Source of the DNA: Polynucleobacter sp.
Lineage (GTDB): Bacteria; Pseudomonadota; Gammaproteobacteria; Burkholderiales; Burkholderiaceae
DNA length: 64,000 bases
Assembly (NCBI RefSeq): GCF_030693775.1
Contig: NZ_JAUXZY010000004.1
Span: 62,001-126,000 of the forward strand
Direction of reading: 5' to 3'
In this document: one piece after another, positions 7,631 to 16,059 of the stretch
Layout: each line of letters starts with the position of its first letter
Numbering within the stretch: the stretch's first letter is position 1
Position numbers and translations under genes: made by a program
Notes under the pieces: generated by a model
What the model was told of the DNA's origin: nothing
Databases searched by the model: none
Seen by the model: the letters and a program-made list of their open reading frames with translations, nothing else

Positions 7631-8329
7631 TTATTTCATTGCTGTTGGCGTTGGATTGGCCGAGACTTCCATGGCCAACTTAACAGCGCGCTTAGCCATT
7701 TCCTCAAATGAGGCGATCGAGCCCGAGCCAGTTCGGAAGGTTTCACCTTCCAAGGTGATTACGCCGCCGCCAATAAAGTCCTTGGACTGACTGTCGGTAA
7801 TTTTGCTCTCAATGACCAGCGCAGGTGTTTTGGAGTTGACGCCAGAAGCATAGGCTGCCGCATTGGCTGCAAGCCCAATGGGGGTAAAGTTCCAAGGCTT
7901 AAGGCCATCGGCAGAAACTTCAGCGCCCGTAATGCCAACAGATATACGAGCCACTCCAGGGCCAGGTTGCGTGACGATCTTGATGCCGCGACGTCCCTCA
8001 ACCGCCTCACGCATCGACATTTCAAGAGCACGCTTTGTTTGTGCAACAACTTGCGGAGTAATCTCGCTCGTGAATTGCGATTGATTCAGGTAGATAGGAT
8101 CCAAAATAACGGCGGTGTAAGTATTGGGATTAACACCAGCGTTGCGATAGCGCCAAATACGCGTTCCATCGGGAGTATTGGCAACGGGCTGCAATAGGCG
8201 ATAGTTGGGCAAAAAGCCGGACTCTGGCATGGCAGTCGTCGACATTATTTTGGGGCCACCACTACAGGCCACCAAAGCGCTGACTAAGGGCGCAACGACG
8301 AGGAGTGCTACTAATTTTCTGCGATTCAT
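7631..8329 (-). CDS. DUF3313-type lipoprotein
   Basis: 232 aa from the ATG at 8329, which has AAAAGGAACC upstream; the ORF track extends it to 8518 without need. The N-terminus MNRRKLVALLVVAPLVSALVAC is a lipoprotein signal peptide with lipobox LVAC, so the mature protein is anchored to a membrane via Cys22. The body (SGFLPNYRLLQPV near the N-terminus, YTAVILDPIYL, and repeated AAAYASG-type segments) matches the DUF3313 family of periplasmic lipoproteins with no assigned function. It is divergent from the CMD-family gene at 8447. Confidence 0.75.
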   Translation of the reverse strand: MNRRKLVALLVVAPLVSALVACSGGPKIMSTTAMPESGFLPNYRLLQPVANTPDGTRIWRYRNAGVNPNTYTAVILDPIYLNQSQFTSEITPQVVAQTKRALEMSMREAVEGRRGIKIVTQPGPGVARISVGITGAEVSADGLKPWNFTPIGLAANAAAYASGVNSKTPALVIESKITDSQSKDFIGGGVITLEGETFRTGSGSIASFEEMAKRAVKLAMEVSANPTPTAMK

Positions 8330-8446
8330 GAATGGTTCCTTTTGATGGTCATGCGGCACATGAGGTAAATTCATTCTAAGGCTAAATGGATAACAGCGCC
8401 CGCAGCAGAAGCAATCAAATGAAATAAAAAAGAGGAGAACACCATA

Positions 8447-8833
8447 ATGAAGAGTGAGCGATTTGAGAAAGGCATGGTAGTGCGCCGCAAGGTATTGGGC
8501 GATGCCTATGTAGACCAAGCAATGCAGAAGGCGGATGATTTTTCAATGCCGCTGCAGGATTTTGTGACTGAAAATGCCTGGGGTACGGTGTGGGTACGAG
8601 ATGGCTTAACACTCAAGCAGCGTAGCTTAATTACCGTATCGGCCATCATTGCGATGAACCGACCACACGAACTAAAGTTACATATTCGTGGCGCCATCAA
8701 CAATGGCGTAACAAAGGTAGAGTTACGCGAACTCTTTTTGCACTGCGGCGCCTACTGCGGCGCGCCCGCCGTAGTCGATGCGTTTCGCATTGCGCGCGAA
8801 GTATTTGCGGAAGACGCTAAAGCAGCAGGCTAG
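8447..8833 (+). CDS. Carboxymuconolactone decarboxylase family protein
   Basis: 128 aa, the normal size for gamma-carboxymuconolactone decarboxylase (PcaC)-like proteins. Motifs include RSLITVSAIIAMNRPHELKLHIRGAINNGVT and ELRELFLHCGAYCGAPAVVDAF, in which the conserved Glu and His of the family are visible. PcaC acts in the protocatechuate branch of the beta-ketoadipate pathway, but no other pca gene lies nearby, so the true substrate is unknown. It could equally be an AhpD-like or general CMD-domain protein. It converges with the 2-hydroxyacid dehydrogenase, overlapping it by four bases. Confidence 0.8.
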   Translation: MKSERFEKGMVVRRKVLGDAYVDQAMQKADDFSMPLQDFVTENAWGTVWVRDGLTLKQRSLITVSAIIAMNRPHELKLHIRGAINNGVTKVELRELFLHCGAYCGAPAVVDAFRIAREVFAEDAKAAG

Positions 8834-9975
8834 AACGTACCGGGATACAAAATATCTTTCGTCACATCTTGAATATCACGGTGACCCGTAAAGGCCATCG
8901 TGATATCGAGCTCTTTGTGAATAATCTCAAGGCATTTCGTGACGCCGGCCTCACCCATGGCGCCAAGGCCATATAGGAATGGACGGCCGATTAAAGTGCC
9001 GCGCGCACCCAATGCCCAGGCTTTTAAAACATCTTGACCAGAGCGAATGCCGCCATCCATCCAAACCTCGATATCCTTACCAACCGCATTGACGATGCCG
9101 GGCAAGGCCTGAATACTTGAAATTGCACCGTCTAGTTGACGGCCACCATGGTTCGAGACGATCAGGGCATCTGCACCAGAATCTGCTGCGAGGCGCGCAT
9201 CACCCTCATCCAAGATTCCCTTAATGATGAGCTTTCCGCCCCAGCGTTTTTTAATCCACTCGACATCACCCCAATTGAGGCCCGGATCGAACTGCTCGGC
9301 AGTCCAAGAAGACAAGGACGACATATTGCCCACGCCAGTAGCGTGACCCACAATGTTGCGAAAGGTTCTACGCTGCGTCATGGCCATCCCAAGACACCAG
9401 CGGGGTTTGGTCATCATATTAATAATATTCGGAATGGTGAGTTTGGGAGGGGCACTCAAACCATTTTTTAGATCTTTGTGGCGCTGCCCCAGAATTTGCA
9501 AATCCAAGGTAAGCACAAGAGCAGAGCATTTGGCAGCGCGCGCACGCTCGATTAAGCGTTCAATGAAGGCGCGGTCTTTCATGACATACAGCTGAAACCA
9601 AAATGGTTTTGTGGTGTGCTCGGCAACATCTTCAATCGAGCAAATACTCATCGTCGATAAGCAGAAGGGCACGCCAAACTTTTCTGCCGCCTTGGCTGCC
9701 AGAATTTCGCCATCGGCATATTGCATCCCGGTTAGTCCAGTCGGCGCCAAAGCAACGGGCATGGCGACTTCTTCGCCGATCATGGTTGTTTTGGTAGTGC
9801 GATTGACCATGTTGACTGCAACGCGCTGGCGCAATTTAATCTTCTGAAAGTCGGATTCATTCGCGCGGTAGGTGGATTCTGTCCACGAGCCTGAATCTGC
9901 ATAGTCATAAAACATCTTAGGCGTGCGTTTTTGGTGCAGTACGCGCAAGTCTTCAATATTGGTAATAACGGGCAT
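8830..9975 (-). CDS. lldD: FMN-dependent 2-hydroxyacid (L-lactate) dehydrogenase
   Basis: 381 aa, the usual length for LldD/glycolate oxidase-type enzymes, which oxidise L-2-hydroxyacids with FMN and pass electrons to the respiratory chain. The N-terminus PVITNIEDLRVLHQKRTPKMFYDYADSGSW is typical. The catalytic motif SNHGGRQLDG and the FMN-binding stretches APTGLTGMQYADGE, WMDGGIRSGQDVLKA and ALGARGTLIGRPFLYGL are all present. L-lactate is the likeliest substrate because of overall similarity to LldD, but other 2-hydroxyacids are possible. It stands alone, with no permease or LldR regulator beside it. Confidence 0.85.
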   Translation of the reverse strand: MPVITNIEDLRVLHQKRTPKMFYDYADSGSWTESTYRANESDFQKIKLRQRVAVNMVNRTTKTTMIGEEVAMPVALAPTGLTGMQYADGEILAAKAAEKFGVPFCLSTMSICSIEDVAEHTTKPFWFQLYVMKDRAFIERLIERARAAKCSALVLTLDLQILGQRHKDLKNGLSAPPKLTIPNIINMMTKPRWCLGMAMTQRRTFRNIVGHATGVGNMSSLSSWTAEQFDPGLNWGDVEWIKKRWGGKLIIKGILDEGDARLAADSGADALIVSNHGGRQLDGAISSIQALPGIVNAVGKDIEVWMDGGIRSGQDVLKAWALGARGTLIGRPFLYGLGAMGEAGVTKCLEIIHKELDITMAFTGHRDIQDVTKDILYPGTF

Positions 9976-10073
9976 GAATAATCCTTGTTAATTCGACTCT
10001 GTATGACGGTATTGTATGGGCTCTAGTCTAGCTGTGAATATTGCTATGAGCAAACCGTAGTTACCCTTGGGGA

Positions 10074-10373
10074 TCAGGCGCTAGGTAGCATGCTGAATAA
10101 GGTTAACTGCATAGCCTGATTGCGAATCGGCACTAAGGCCAGGTACTCCGGGCTGGCTGCCCAGCGCTGGGCATCGGTTGCAGTGGGAAACTCAAGTTGT
10201 ACGTAGGCAGAGAATGGCTTGCATTGCAGCTCATTCCAAAAAATCTCCCCACGTACCCCGCGCTGCGCAATACGCCCGCCATACTGTTCTACCGTGGCGC
10301 CAACCTGCGCCCGGTATTTCTCAAACGCTGCCGGGTCCTGTAATTCGATTAAGCCAAGCACGTGCACTGCCAT
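10074..10373 (-). CDS. DUF1330 family protein
   Basis: 99 aa with the DUF1330 pattern: HVLGLIELQDPAAFEKYRAQVGATVEQYGGRI at the start, then PFSAYVQLEFPTATDAQRWAASPEYLALVPIR. The family has a ferredoxin-like dimeric alpha/beta-barrel fold and no assigned reaction. It is single and cytosolic, transcribed away from the DMT exporter at 10450 with a 76-base divergent gap. Confidence 0.8.
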   Translation of the reverse strand: MAVHVLGLIELQDPAAFEKYRAQVGATVEQYGGRIAQRGVRGEIFWNELQCKPFSAYVQLEFPTATDAQRWAASPEYLALVPIRNQAMQLTLFSMLPSA

Positions 10374-10449
10374 TGAATCGCTCCAGTTCTAGTATTGCTC
10401 TGCATGAAAGTGGAATAGGTATAGTACTGAATACACACAAGGGAATCCA

Positions 10450-11340
10450 GTGAAGAGTGATACCAAGGGCATGTTGATCGGGTTTGGTGGCATAGCCATC
10501 TTTAGCTTGACCTTGCCGGTGAGCAAAATAGCTGTTCAAGTCCTTGATCCGTATTTCATAGTGTTTGGTCGGGCTGCCCTTGCAGGATTGGTTGCTCTGG
10601 CATACCTATTCGCAATCCGCGCGCCCTTGCCCAGTCGCGCTACGCTGCCTGGATTTGCCTGGATTGCTCTGGGAGCGGTTTTCGGGTTTCCTTTGTTTAT
10701 TACGATCGCGATGACGCACGGCCCTTCGTCCAATGGCGCGGTGATTTTAGGCATCTTGCCATTGGTAACGACTGTGCTAGGCGCCATGCGCTTTAAAGAG
10801 CGTCCGTCGATTGGGTTTTGGCTGAGCTCACTGGTTGGTACGGGCTTAGTCTTGCTCTACGCGTTGATGCAAGGCGCCGGACAGTTTTCGTTTTTCGATG
10901 GCCTACTCATGGCAGCTTGTGTTTGCGCTGCCGTCGGCTATGTTGAGGGCGCCAAGCTATCCGCCATCCTGAAACCGAAAATCGTCATCTCCTGGGCGCT
11001 GGTTTTTTCACTGCCCATCAGCTTATTTTTCAGCGCCCTCAGCTATCAAACAGACTACGTGTATGCCGACCTTGATATCTGGCTCAGCTTTGCTTATCTG
11101 GGCATATTTTCTATGTTTGTGGGCTTCTTTTTCTGGTATGAGGGCCTGCGGATTGGCGGTATTGCTCGCGTCAGCCAAGTTCAGCTACTTCAGCCCTTTT
11201 GCACCCTGCTGGCATCCAGCATCCTATTAGGCGAGCCCCTGACCCTGCTTAATTTGGTGTTTGCTGCGCTGGTTGTTTCCACCGTGATGGTCGGAAAACG
11301 CATGCTCATTAAGGCGCCCGAACCAACGCCACCGCTGTAA
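10450..11340 (+). CDS. EamA/DMT superfamily transporter
   Basis: 296 aa with ten hydrophobic segments arranged as two EamA repeats, beginning GMLIGFGGIAIFSLTLPVSKIAVQVLDPYFIVFGRAALAG. The second repeat ends with QVQLLQPFCTLLASSILLGEPLTLLNLVFAALVVSTVMVG, the characteristic carboxy-terminal motif. Proteins of this kind export amino acids, nucleosides or drugs; the substrate cannot be told. The start is a GTG preceded by AAGGGA. It lies 91 bases upstream of the aminotransferase gene. Confidence 0.85.
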   Translation: MKSDTKGMLIGFGGIAIFSLTLPVSKIAVQVLDPYFIVFGRAALAGLVALAYLFAIRAPLPSRATLPGFAWIALGAVFGFPLFITIAMTHGPSSNGAVILGILPLVTTVLGAMRFKERPSIGFWLSSLVGTGLVLLYALMQGAGQFSFFDGLLMAACVCAAVGYVEGAKLSAILKPKIVISWALVFSLPISLFFSALSYQTDYVYADLDIWLSFAYLGIFSMFVGFFFWYEGLRIGGIARVSQVQLLQPFCTLLASSILLGEPLTLLNLVFAALVVSTVMVGKRMLIKAPEPTPPL

Positions 11341-11431
11341 GCGTCTATTTTTAGGGCCATTAATTCGCGGAAGATTTGCCATTTTTATTGGATAATCATG
11401 GGCTAAACCTATAAAAAGTGAGAGACACGCT

Positions 11432-12616
11432 ATGTTGAAATTAGATGCACACGCCTCAGGGCGCCATTTTTTACATATTCCTGGACCAAGCCCAGTCCCC
11501 TCGCGCGTCCTGCGCGCCATCAGCTATCAAACCATCGATCATCGCGGCCCCGAGTTTGGTCAGCTTGGATTAAAGCTGCTCGAGGACATTAAGCGTATTT
11601 TTAAAACCAAACACCCCGTGATTATTTATTCCTCGTCGGGCACGGGAGCATGGGAAGCGGCTTTAGTAAATACCCTTTCGGCCGGCGATCATGTCTTGAT
11701 GTATGAAACCGGTCAGTTTGCAACCCTGTGGAAAAACATGGCCGATAAGCTCGGCATCCATGCTGAGTTCTTGGGCAAGCCTGGGCTGGAAGGTTGGCGC
11801 AGGGGCGTTGATGCAAAGCTAATTGAAGAGCGTCTCAAAAAAGATACCGAGCACAAAATTAAAGCGGTCTGTGTAGTCCATAACGAAACATCCACTGGCG
11901 TTACATCCAATATTGCTGCTGTGCGCAAAGCAATCGATGAAGCTAAGCATCCTGCATTGCTGATGGTCGATACCATTTCCGGATTGGCATCGGCAGACTA
12001 TTGCCACGACGCCTGGGGTGTCGACGTGACGGTCAGCGGATCGCAAAAAGGCTTAATGTTGCCACCTGGCTTGGGCTTTAATGCCTTGTCACCCAAAGCG
12101 CTCGAGGCCAATAAAAAGGCAACGCTACCAAAAGCATTTTGGGCCTGGGATGAGATCCTCGTTTCCAATAAAACCGGATACTGGCCAACCACGCCGTCGA
12201 CGAACTTACTTTATGGCTTGCATGAAGCCATTGCGATGATTGAGTCAGAGGGCATGGATGCGGTATTTGCCCGTCACCAGCGTTTGGCTAAAGCGTGCCG
12301 AGCCGCAGTGACTGCGTGGGGCCTCGAAATTCTGTGCCAAGAGCCAGAGGTGTATTCACCAGTTTTGACGGGTGTCATGCTGCCCGAGGGCTTTGATGCA
12401 GACGCATTGCGTAAGCTCATTCAGGAGCGCTACAACTTGTCCTTGGGCACTGGCCTTGGCAAGCTGAAAGGCCGCGCATTCCGGATTGGTCACTTGGGCG
12501 ACTGCAATGAGCTCAGCCTCCTGGCTGCATTAAGCGGCTGCGAAATGGGCATGACTGCATTTGGCATTCCTCTTAAGGGCAGCGGTGTTTTGGCTGCGCA
12601 AGAGTTACTGCGCTAG
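11432..12616 (+). CDS. Alanine/serine-glyoxylate aminotransferase family, class V
   Basis: 394 aa PLP enzyme of the class-V aminotransferases. GTGAWEAALVNTLSAGDHVLM binds the cofactor phosphate, LLMVDTISGLASADYCHDAWGVDV carries the Asp contacting the pyridine ring, and SGSQKGLMLPPGLGF contains the PLP-binding lysine. This matches serine-glyoxylate aminotransferase (SgaA) and alanine-glyoxylate aminotransferase. With the nearby FMN hydroxyacid oxidase a glyoxylate-detoxifying role is possible but not proven. A strong terminator follows the stop. Confidence 0.87.
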   Translation: MLKLDAHASGRHFLHIPGPSPVPSRVLRAISYQTIDHRGPEFGQLGLKLLEDIKRIFKTKHPVIIYSSSGTGAWEAALVNTLSAGDHVLMYETGQFATLWKNMADKLGIHAEFLGKPGLEGWRRGVDAKLIEERLKKDTEHKIKAVCVVHNETSTGVTSNIAAVRKAIDEAKHPALLMVDTISGLASADYCHDAWGVDVTVSGSQKGLMLPPGLGFNALSPKALEANKKATLPKAFWAWDEILVSNKTGYWPTTPSTNLLYGLHEAIAMIESEGMDAVFARHQRLAKACRAAVTAWGLEILCQEPEVYSPVLTGVMLPEGFDADALRKLIQERYNLSLGTGLGKLKGRAFRIGHLGDCNELSLLAALSGCEMGMTAFGIPLKGSGVLAAQELLR

Positions 12617-12639
12617 TAGATTAGTTTCCATGTGAAAAA

Positions 12640-12670
12640 GCCGCCCAATACCAAGGCGGCTTTTTTGTTT
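12640..12670 (+). terminator. Intrinsic terminator after the aminotransferase gene
   Basis: AAAAAG-CCGCC / GGCGG-C pairing (GCCGCC with GGCGGC, 9-base loop) followed by TTTTTTGTTT. Plus orientation, 23 bases after the stop codon. The A run upstream could also support some termination on the minus strand for the small gene ending at 12716. Confidence 0.88.
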
Positions 12671-12715
12671 CCGGAAGACTGGTCTACAGTCCTAACTACG
12701 CCTAAAAGGCCGGGA

Positions 12716-12904
12716 TTATGCGGGCGCAACAACTGGCGCGCGCTTGCTTAGCTCGCGGCGCACTTTATCTTTGATTTTGGGCTTGGTTGCCGATTCCATT
12801 AACTTAGTTAGTTGAGCCACATTGAGTGGTCCCAGGCGTGCTTTGCCTGTTTTGGTAAGCATGGGATCGTTCTTGCGATTGCGCTGATTTTGACCTGCGG
12901 CCAT
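12716..12904 (-). CDS. Small basic protein of unknown function (62 aa)
   Basis: 62 aa, strongly basic (RNRKNDPMLTKTGKARLG and KPKIKDKVRRELSKR). There is no signal peptide or membrane segment. The composition suggests nucleic-acid or ribosome binding, but I cannot name a family. AGGATTACCT lies immediately upstream of the ATG, giving a plausible ribosome-binding site. It is divergent from the second Hc1-like gene across a 224-base intergenic region and converges on the terminator of the aminotransferase gene. Confidence 0.6.
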   Translation of the reverse strand: MAAGQNQRNRKNDPMLTKTGKARLGPLNVAQLTKLMESATKPKIKDKVRRELSKRAPVVAPA

Positions 12905-13043
12905 AGGTAATCCTTATATAGATTCAATGGCGCAAGGGGGGAAGTCATTTCGCCCAGTTAACCCCCCAATTAGGGCACAAAATAGTGATTCGATTCAGAA
13001 TAACAGCATTTTTTTGCCGAAAAAAAGTATATTTTATGAAATC

Positions 13044-13052
13044 TGCTATAAA
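13044..13052 (+). promoter_or_regulatory. Candidate extended -10 promoter of the 59-aa gene
   Basis: TGCTATAAA is an extended -10 element 77 bases before the ATG at 13129, in an AT-rich part of the 12905-13128 intergenic region. No convincing -35 is found at the normal distance. Apart from this, the intergenic region holds a run of six G and a run of six C (12938-12967) with no clear role. Confidence 0.4.
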
Positions 13053-13128
13053 TATTTGTAGTATTAACGAAGTAATAGCAGTGCATCACCCGAATTTAGT
13101 CTAGAACAACGTAAAGCAAAGGAAGATC

Positions 13129-13308
13129 ATGTCATCACACGAAACCATCATCGCTGCGTATGAAACTTATCTGGCTGAAAATGAAAAGTTCAAAGTAAAG
13201 GGAGTTAAAGCATCTGCTGCTCGAGCACGCAAAGCCTTGCAAGACATTGCTACTGCATGCAAAGAGCGCCGCAAAGAAATCTCTGCAGAAAAAGAAGCGC
13301 TGGCATAA
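13129..13308 (+). CDS. Small basic Hc1-like protein, paralogue 2 (59 aa)
   Basis: 59 aa, just too short for the ORF track. ATG at 13129 follows AAAGGAAGATC, a good ribosome-binding site, and TAA is at 13306-13308. The product MSSHETIIAAYETYLAEN continues into KGVKASAARARKALQDIA and CKERRKEISAEKEALA, which is closely similar over its whole length to the 78-aa protein at 5878. The two genes are conserved at protein level and each has its own leader, so both are probably expressed. The resemblance to the N-terminal part of chlamydial Hc1 suggests a nucleoid or RNA role; that is inference. Confidence 0.78.
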   Translation: MSSHETIIAAYETYLAENEKFKVKGVKASAARARKALQDIATACKERRKEISAEKEALA

Positions 13309-13348
13309 AGTGCGCGTGCCGCACCCGATGCGAATCTCGGTGTTTAGT

Positions 13349-13594
13349 ATGAGCGCGGTGCGGCGTTTTCTGAATCTTGGAATGGCGTTGCTGATTGGTC
13401 TTCAATTATCAGCATGCGCAACCATCTATACCGATGCGTCGGATTCTAACAAGGTGACGTTTCTAAACTCCACCAATGAGTCGCGTGCAGACTTGCAAAG
13501 CAAGGCGCAGGCTTACTGCATGCAGTATGGCAAAAAAGCAATTTACCGAGAAACGGATGGCGGTGTAGTCACCGTCTTTGACTGCAGGCCCTAG
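13349..13594 (+). CDS. Small putative lipoprotein
   Basis: 81 aa from ATG 13349; an in-frame ATG at 13328 is an alternative, whereas the ORF-track start at 13247 would overlap the 59-aa gene and is rejected. The signal peptide RRFLNLGMALLIGLQLSAC ends in lipobox LSAC, giving a short mature lipoprotein of about 60 residues with two further cysteines (AYCMQYGKKA and VFDCRP) that may form a disulfide. The family is unknown to me. It converges with prfC, the stop codons touching at 13594/13595. Confidence 0.65.
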   Translation: MSAVRRFLNLGMALLIGLQLSACATIYTDASDSNKVTFLNSTNESRADLQSKAQAYCMQYGKKAIYRETDGGVVTVFDCRP

Positions 13595-15319
13595 TTAGCC
13601 AGCAAGCTCCGATTGATAGATCAAACCAGCATGCTCACGCAAGGCATGAAACTCAATGCTCTCCCAGCGCTGCTGCGCAACATCGAGTTCTGATTTATGG
13701 GTTGCTAAAAATACGGCGGCGCCAACAACGTCTTCCGCCATGCGGTGAATATTTTCTTGTGTAAATTTTTTAAGAGCAACGGGGTCAGTTGAGCTGACCC
13801 AGCGCGCTAAGCTATAACGGGCTGGCAATAGCCGTACTTCAGCACCATATTCGCTCTTGAGGCGATGGGCGACTACTTCAAACTGCAATTGACCAAATGC
13901 CCCCAGTAGCATGATGCCACCCGCCATGGGCCTAAATACTTGGATCGCACCTTCTTCGCCGAGCTGCATGAGGCCCGTACGCAATTGCTTCGAGCGCAGC
14001 GGATCGGCAGACTCAACTAATTTAAAAATCTCTGGCGCAAAAAAAGGCAGGCCAGTGAATTGAAGTTGCTCGCCTTCGGTCAGTGTATCGCCTAAGCGCA
14101 GCAAGCCATGATTGGGCAGGCCAATGATGTCACCAGGAAAAGCCTCATCGAGAATGTCGCGCCGCTGCGATAAAAAAGACAGCGCATTGTTGGTTCGAAC
14201 TTCTTTGCCGTTACGGCAAATCTTCAGGCGCATGCCGCGCTGAAAGTGCCCCGAACAAATCCGCAAGAAGGCAACACGATCACGGTGCGCGGGATCCATA
14301 TTCGCCTGAATCTTAAAAACCACGGCAGAAAACTTACCCTCGGACGGCAGTACTTCGCGCTGAATAGCTTTGCGAGAGCCGGGTGGCGGCGCAAGTTCAA
14401 CTAGGGTGTTGAGAATTTCACGTACACCAAAGTTATTAATCGCGGAACCAAAGAATACCGGAGATTGCTTGCCGGCCAAGAATGCCTCTAGATTAAATTC
14501 AGGCATGGCATTGCGAATCAAATCAACTTCGGCCAGCGCTTCTTTTAGATCGGAGCCGAGCCGTTCTTGCAGGGCTGGATCATGAATATCAATCAGGGTG
14601 TCAGAGCTATCGGAGACGCGATCCTCTCCAGCTTTAAAGAGCCGCATCTTGGATTTGGCAATATCAATTACGCCAGCAAAGGATTTGCCCATGCCCACAG
14701 GCCAAGTAAACGGTACCACTTCCATTCCAAGGGCATTCTCGATTTCATCCATCAGCTCAAGCGGCCGTTTGACTTCGCGATCCATCTTATTGATGAAGGT
14801 AATCAGCGGCGTATTACGGGCGCGGCAGACCTCTAAGAGCCGTAAGGTCTGTGATTCCACGCCGTTGGCCGCATCAATCACCATGAGTGCTGAGTCCACT
14901 GCAGTTAGTACGCGGTAGGTATCTTCAGAAAAGTCTTGGTGCCCTGGCGTATCCAGCAAGTTAATGATGCAATCGCGGTATTCCATTTGCATCACGGAGC
15001 TCGCAACCGAGATACCACGTTGTTTTTCGATTTCCATCCAGTCCGAGGTCGCGTGGCGACTGGCCTTGCGGGCCTTGACGCTACCAGCAATTTGGATTGC
15101 CCCCGCGTACAACAATAGCTTTTCGGTCAGCGTGGTTTTACCAGCATCAGGATGAGAGATGATGGCAAAGCTACGGCGACGAAGTACTTCTTGGCTTGGG
15201 GATGCGGACTGCTGCGGATCGATGGCTGTTCTACTTAAGGTATAAATTCTGATGCAATTATAAGGGGCGGTGTTTGCGGGCTCCGTTAGAAGCGCTCTTC
15301 TGGACGTAAAAATCGCCAC
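13595..15319 (-). CDS. prfC: Peptide chain release factor 3 (RF3)
   Basis: GTPase that recycles RF1/RF2 from the ribosome after termination. G1 is SHPDAGKTTLTEKLLL, the switch region has EIEKQRGISVASSV, G3 is LLDTPGHQDFSEDTYR and G4 is FINKMDRE; domains II and III and the C-terminal RF3 domain follow (YRVLTAVDSAL through RYSLARWVSS). The catalytic core is intact. The start is unclear: there is no ATG, and the only GTG codons in frame (15403 and 15319) lie inside or overlap the pseudouridine synthase gene. I list 15319 (574 aa). The position where homologues are expected to start (LSRTAIDPQQ, about 15238, 547 aa) reads TTA. E. coli RF3 is 529 aa. Confidence 0.88.
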   Translation of the reverse strand: MAIFTSRRALLTEPANTAPYNCIRIYTLSRTAIDPQQSASPSQEVLRRRSFAIISHPDAGKTTLTEKLLLYAGAIQIAGSVKARKASRHATSDWMEIEKQRGISVASSVMQMEYRDCIINLLDTPGHQDFSEDTYRVLTAVDSALMVIDAANGVESQTLRLLEVCRARNTPLITFINKMDREVKRPLELMDEIENALGMEVVPFTWPVGMGKSFAGVIDIAKSKMRLFKAGEDRVSDSSDTLIDIHDPALQERLGSDLKEALAEVDLIRNAMPEFNLEAFLAGKQSPVFFGSAINNFGVREILNTLVELAPPPGSRKAIQREVLPSEGKFSAVVFKIQANMDPAHRDRVAFLRICSGHFQRGMRLKICRNGKEVRTNNALSFLSQRRDILDEAFPGDIIGLPNHGLLRLGDTLTEGEQLQFTGLPFFAPEIFKLVESADPLRSKQLRTGLMQLGEEGAIQVFRPMAGGIMLLGAFGQLQFEVVAHRLKSEYGAEVRLLPARYSLARWVSSTDPVALKKFTQENIHRMAEDVVGAAVFLATHKSELDVAQQRWESIEFHALREHAGLIYQSELAG

Positions 15320-16014
15320 TGACCAGCGGGCAGGGGGCCCAAGGAAATTCGGCCCATGCGCACGCGTTTTAAGCCTAAGACCCGAAGGCCAACCAGTTCG
15401 CACATTCTGCGGATTTGGCGCTTGCGGCCCTCACGCAATACAAAACGCAATTGATCTTCATTCTGCCAGCTGACCTTGGCAGGCTTGAGGGGCTGATCAT
15501 CGAGAATGAGTCCATGGCGAAGCAAATCCAGATCATCAAACGAGAGCTTGCCTTCAACCCGCACCAAGTACTCTTTTTCAATCGGGCTGTTTTCGCCAAT
15601 CAAGAGTTTGGCGATGCGCCCATCCTGCGTTAAGACCAGCATGCCAGTGGAGTCGATATCGAGTCGACCTGCCGGCGCTAAACCCTTGGTATTAAAGCGG
15701 CCAGTGTGTTTAGAGTCGCCCGCATAAAAGTTTTCGGGGGTGATCAGCGATGCCGCTGGTTGGTACTCTTGATCATCATCCCGGTGGGAAATAAAGCCAA
15801 CGGGTTTATTGAGGATGACGGTGACGCGGGCAGCTTGCTGTTTCTGGGCGTCTAAGCGCAATTCAATTTTTTGACTGCGGTATGCGCGTGAGCCGAGTTC
15901 AGACACAACCTTGCCATCCACCGTAACCAGGCCTTGCTCAATATAGGAGTCCGCCTCGCGCCGTGAGCACAGACCGAGTTCGGAAAGCAGTTTAGAGACG
16001 CGAAATTGTTCCAT
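15286..16014 (-). CDS. rluF: RsuA/RluF-type rRNA pseudouridine synthase
   Basis: 242 aa from the ATG at 16014; the ORF track adds 58 unneeded residues. An S4 RNA-binding domain (RVSKLLSELGLCSRREADSYIEQGLVTVDG) is followed by the catalytic domain with NKPVGFISHRDD and the catalytic-aspartate motif GRLDIDSTGMLVLTQDG. EGRKRQIRRMCELVGLRVLGLKRVRMG closes the domain. Sequence details resemble RluF (23S U2604) more than RluB or RluE, but the assignment within the family is tentative. It is divergent from a DMT transporter and its 3-prime end overlaps the possible upstream start of prfC. Confidence 0.82.
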   Translation of the reverse strand: MEQFRVSKLLSELGLCSRREADSYIEQGLVTVDGKVVSELGSRAYRSQKIELRLDAQKQQAARVTVILNKPVGFISHRDDDQEYQPAASLITPENFYAGDSKHTGRFNTKGLAPAGRLDIDSTGMLVLTQDGRIAKLLIGENSPIEKEYLVRVEGKLSFDDLDLLRHGLILDDQPLKPAKVSWQNEDQLRFVLREGRKRQIRRMCELVGLRVLGLKRVRMGRISLGPLPAGQWRFLRPEERF

Positions 16015-16059
16015 CACGCTATTATGAATTACACAGCGCCTTGCTAAACTGAATTCCGA

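Noticed and set aside
12938-12967. Runs of G6 and C6 that could pair upstream of the 62-aa gene
   Set aside because: The loop is long and no T run follows on either strand; likely chance or at best a weak structure.
13247-13327. Upstream start of the small lipoprotein
   Set aside because: Overlaps the 59-aa gene; the signal peptide and lipobox begin at 13349 or 13328.
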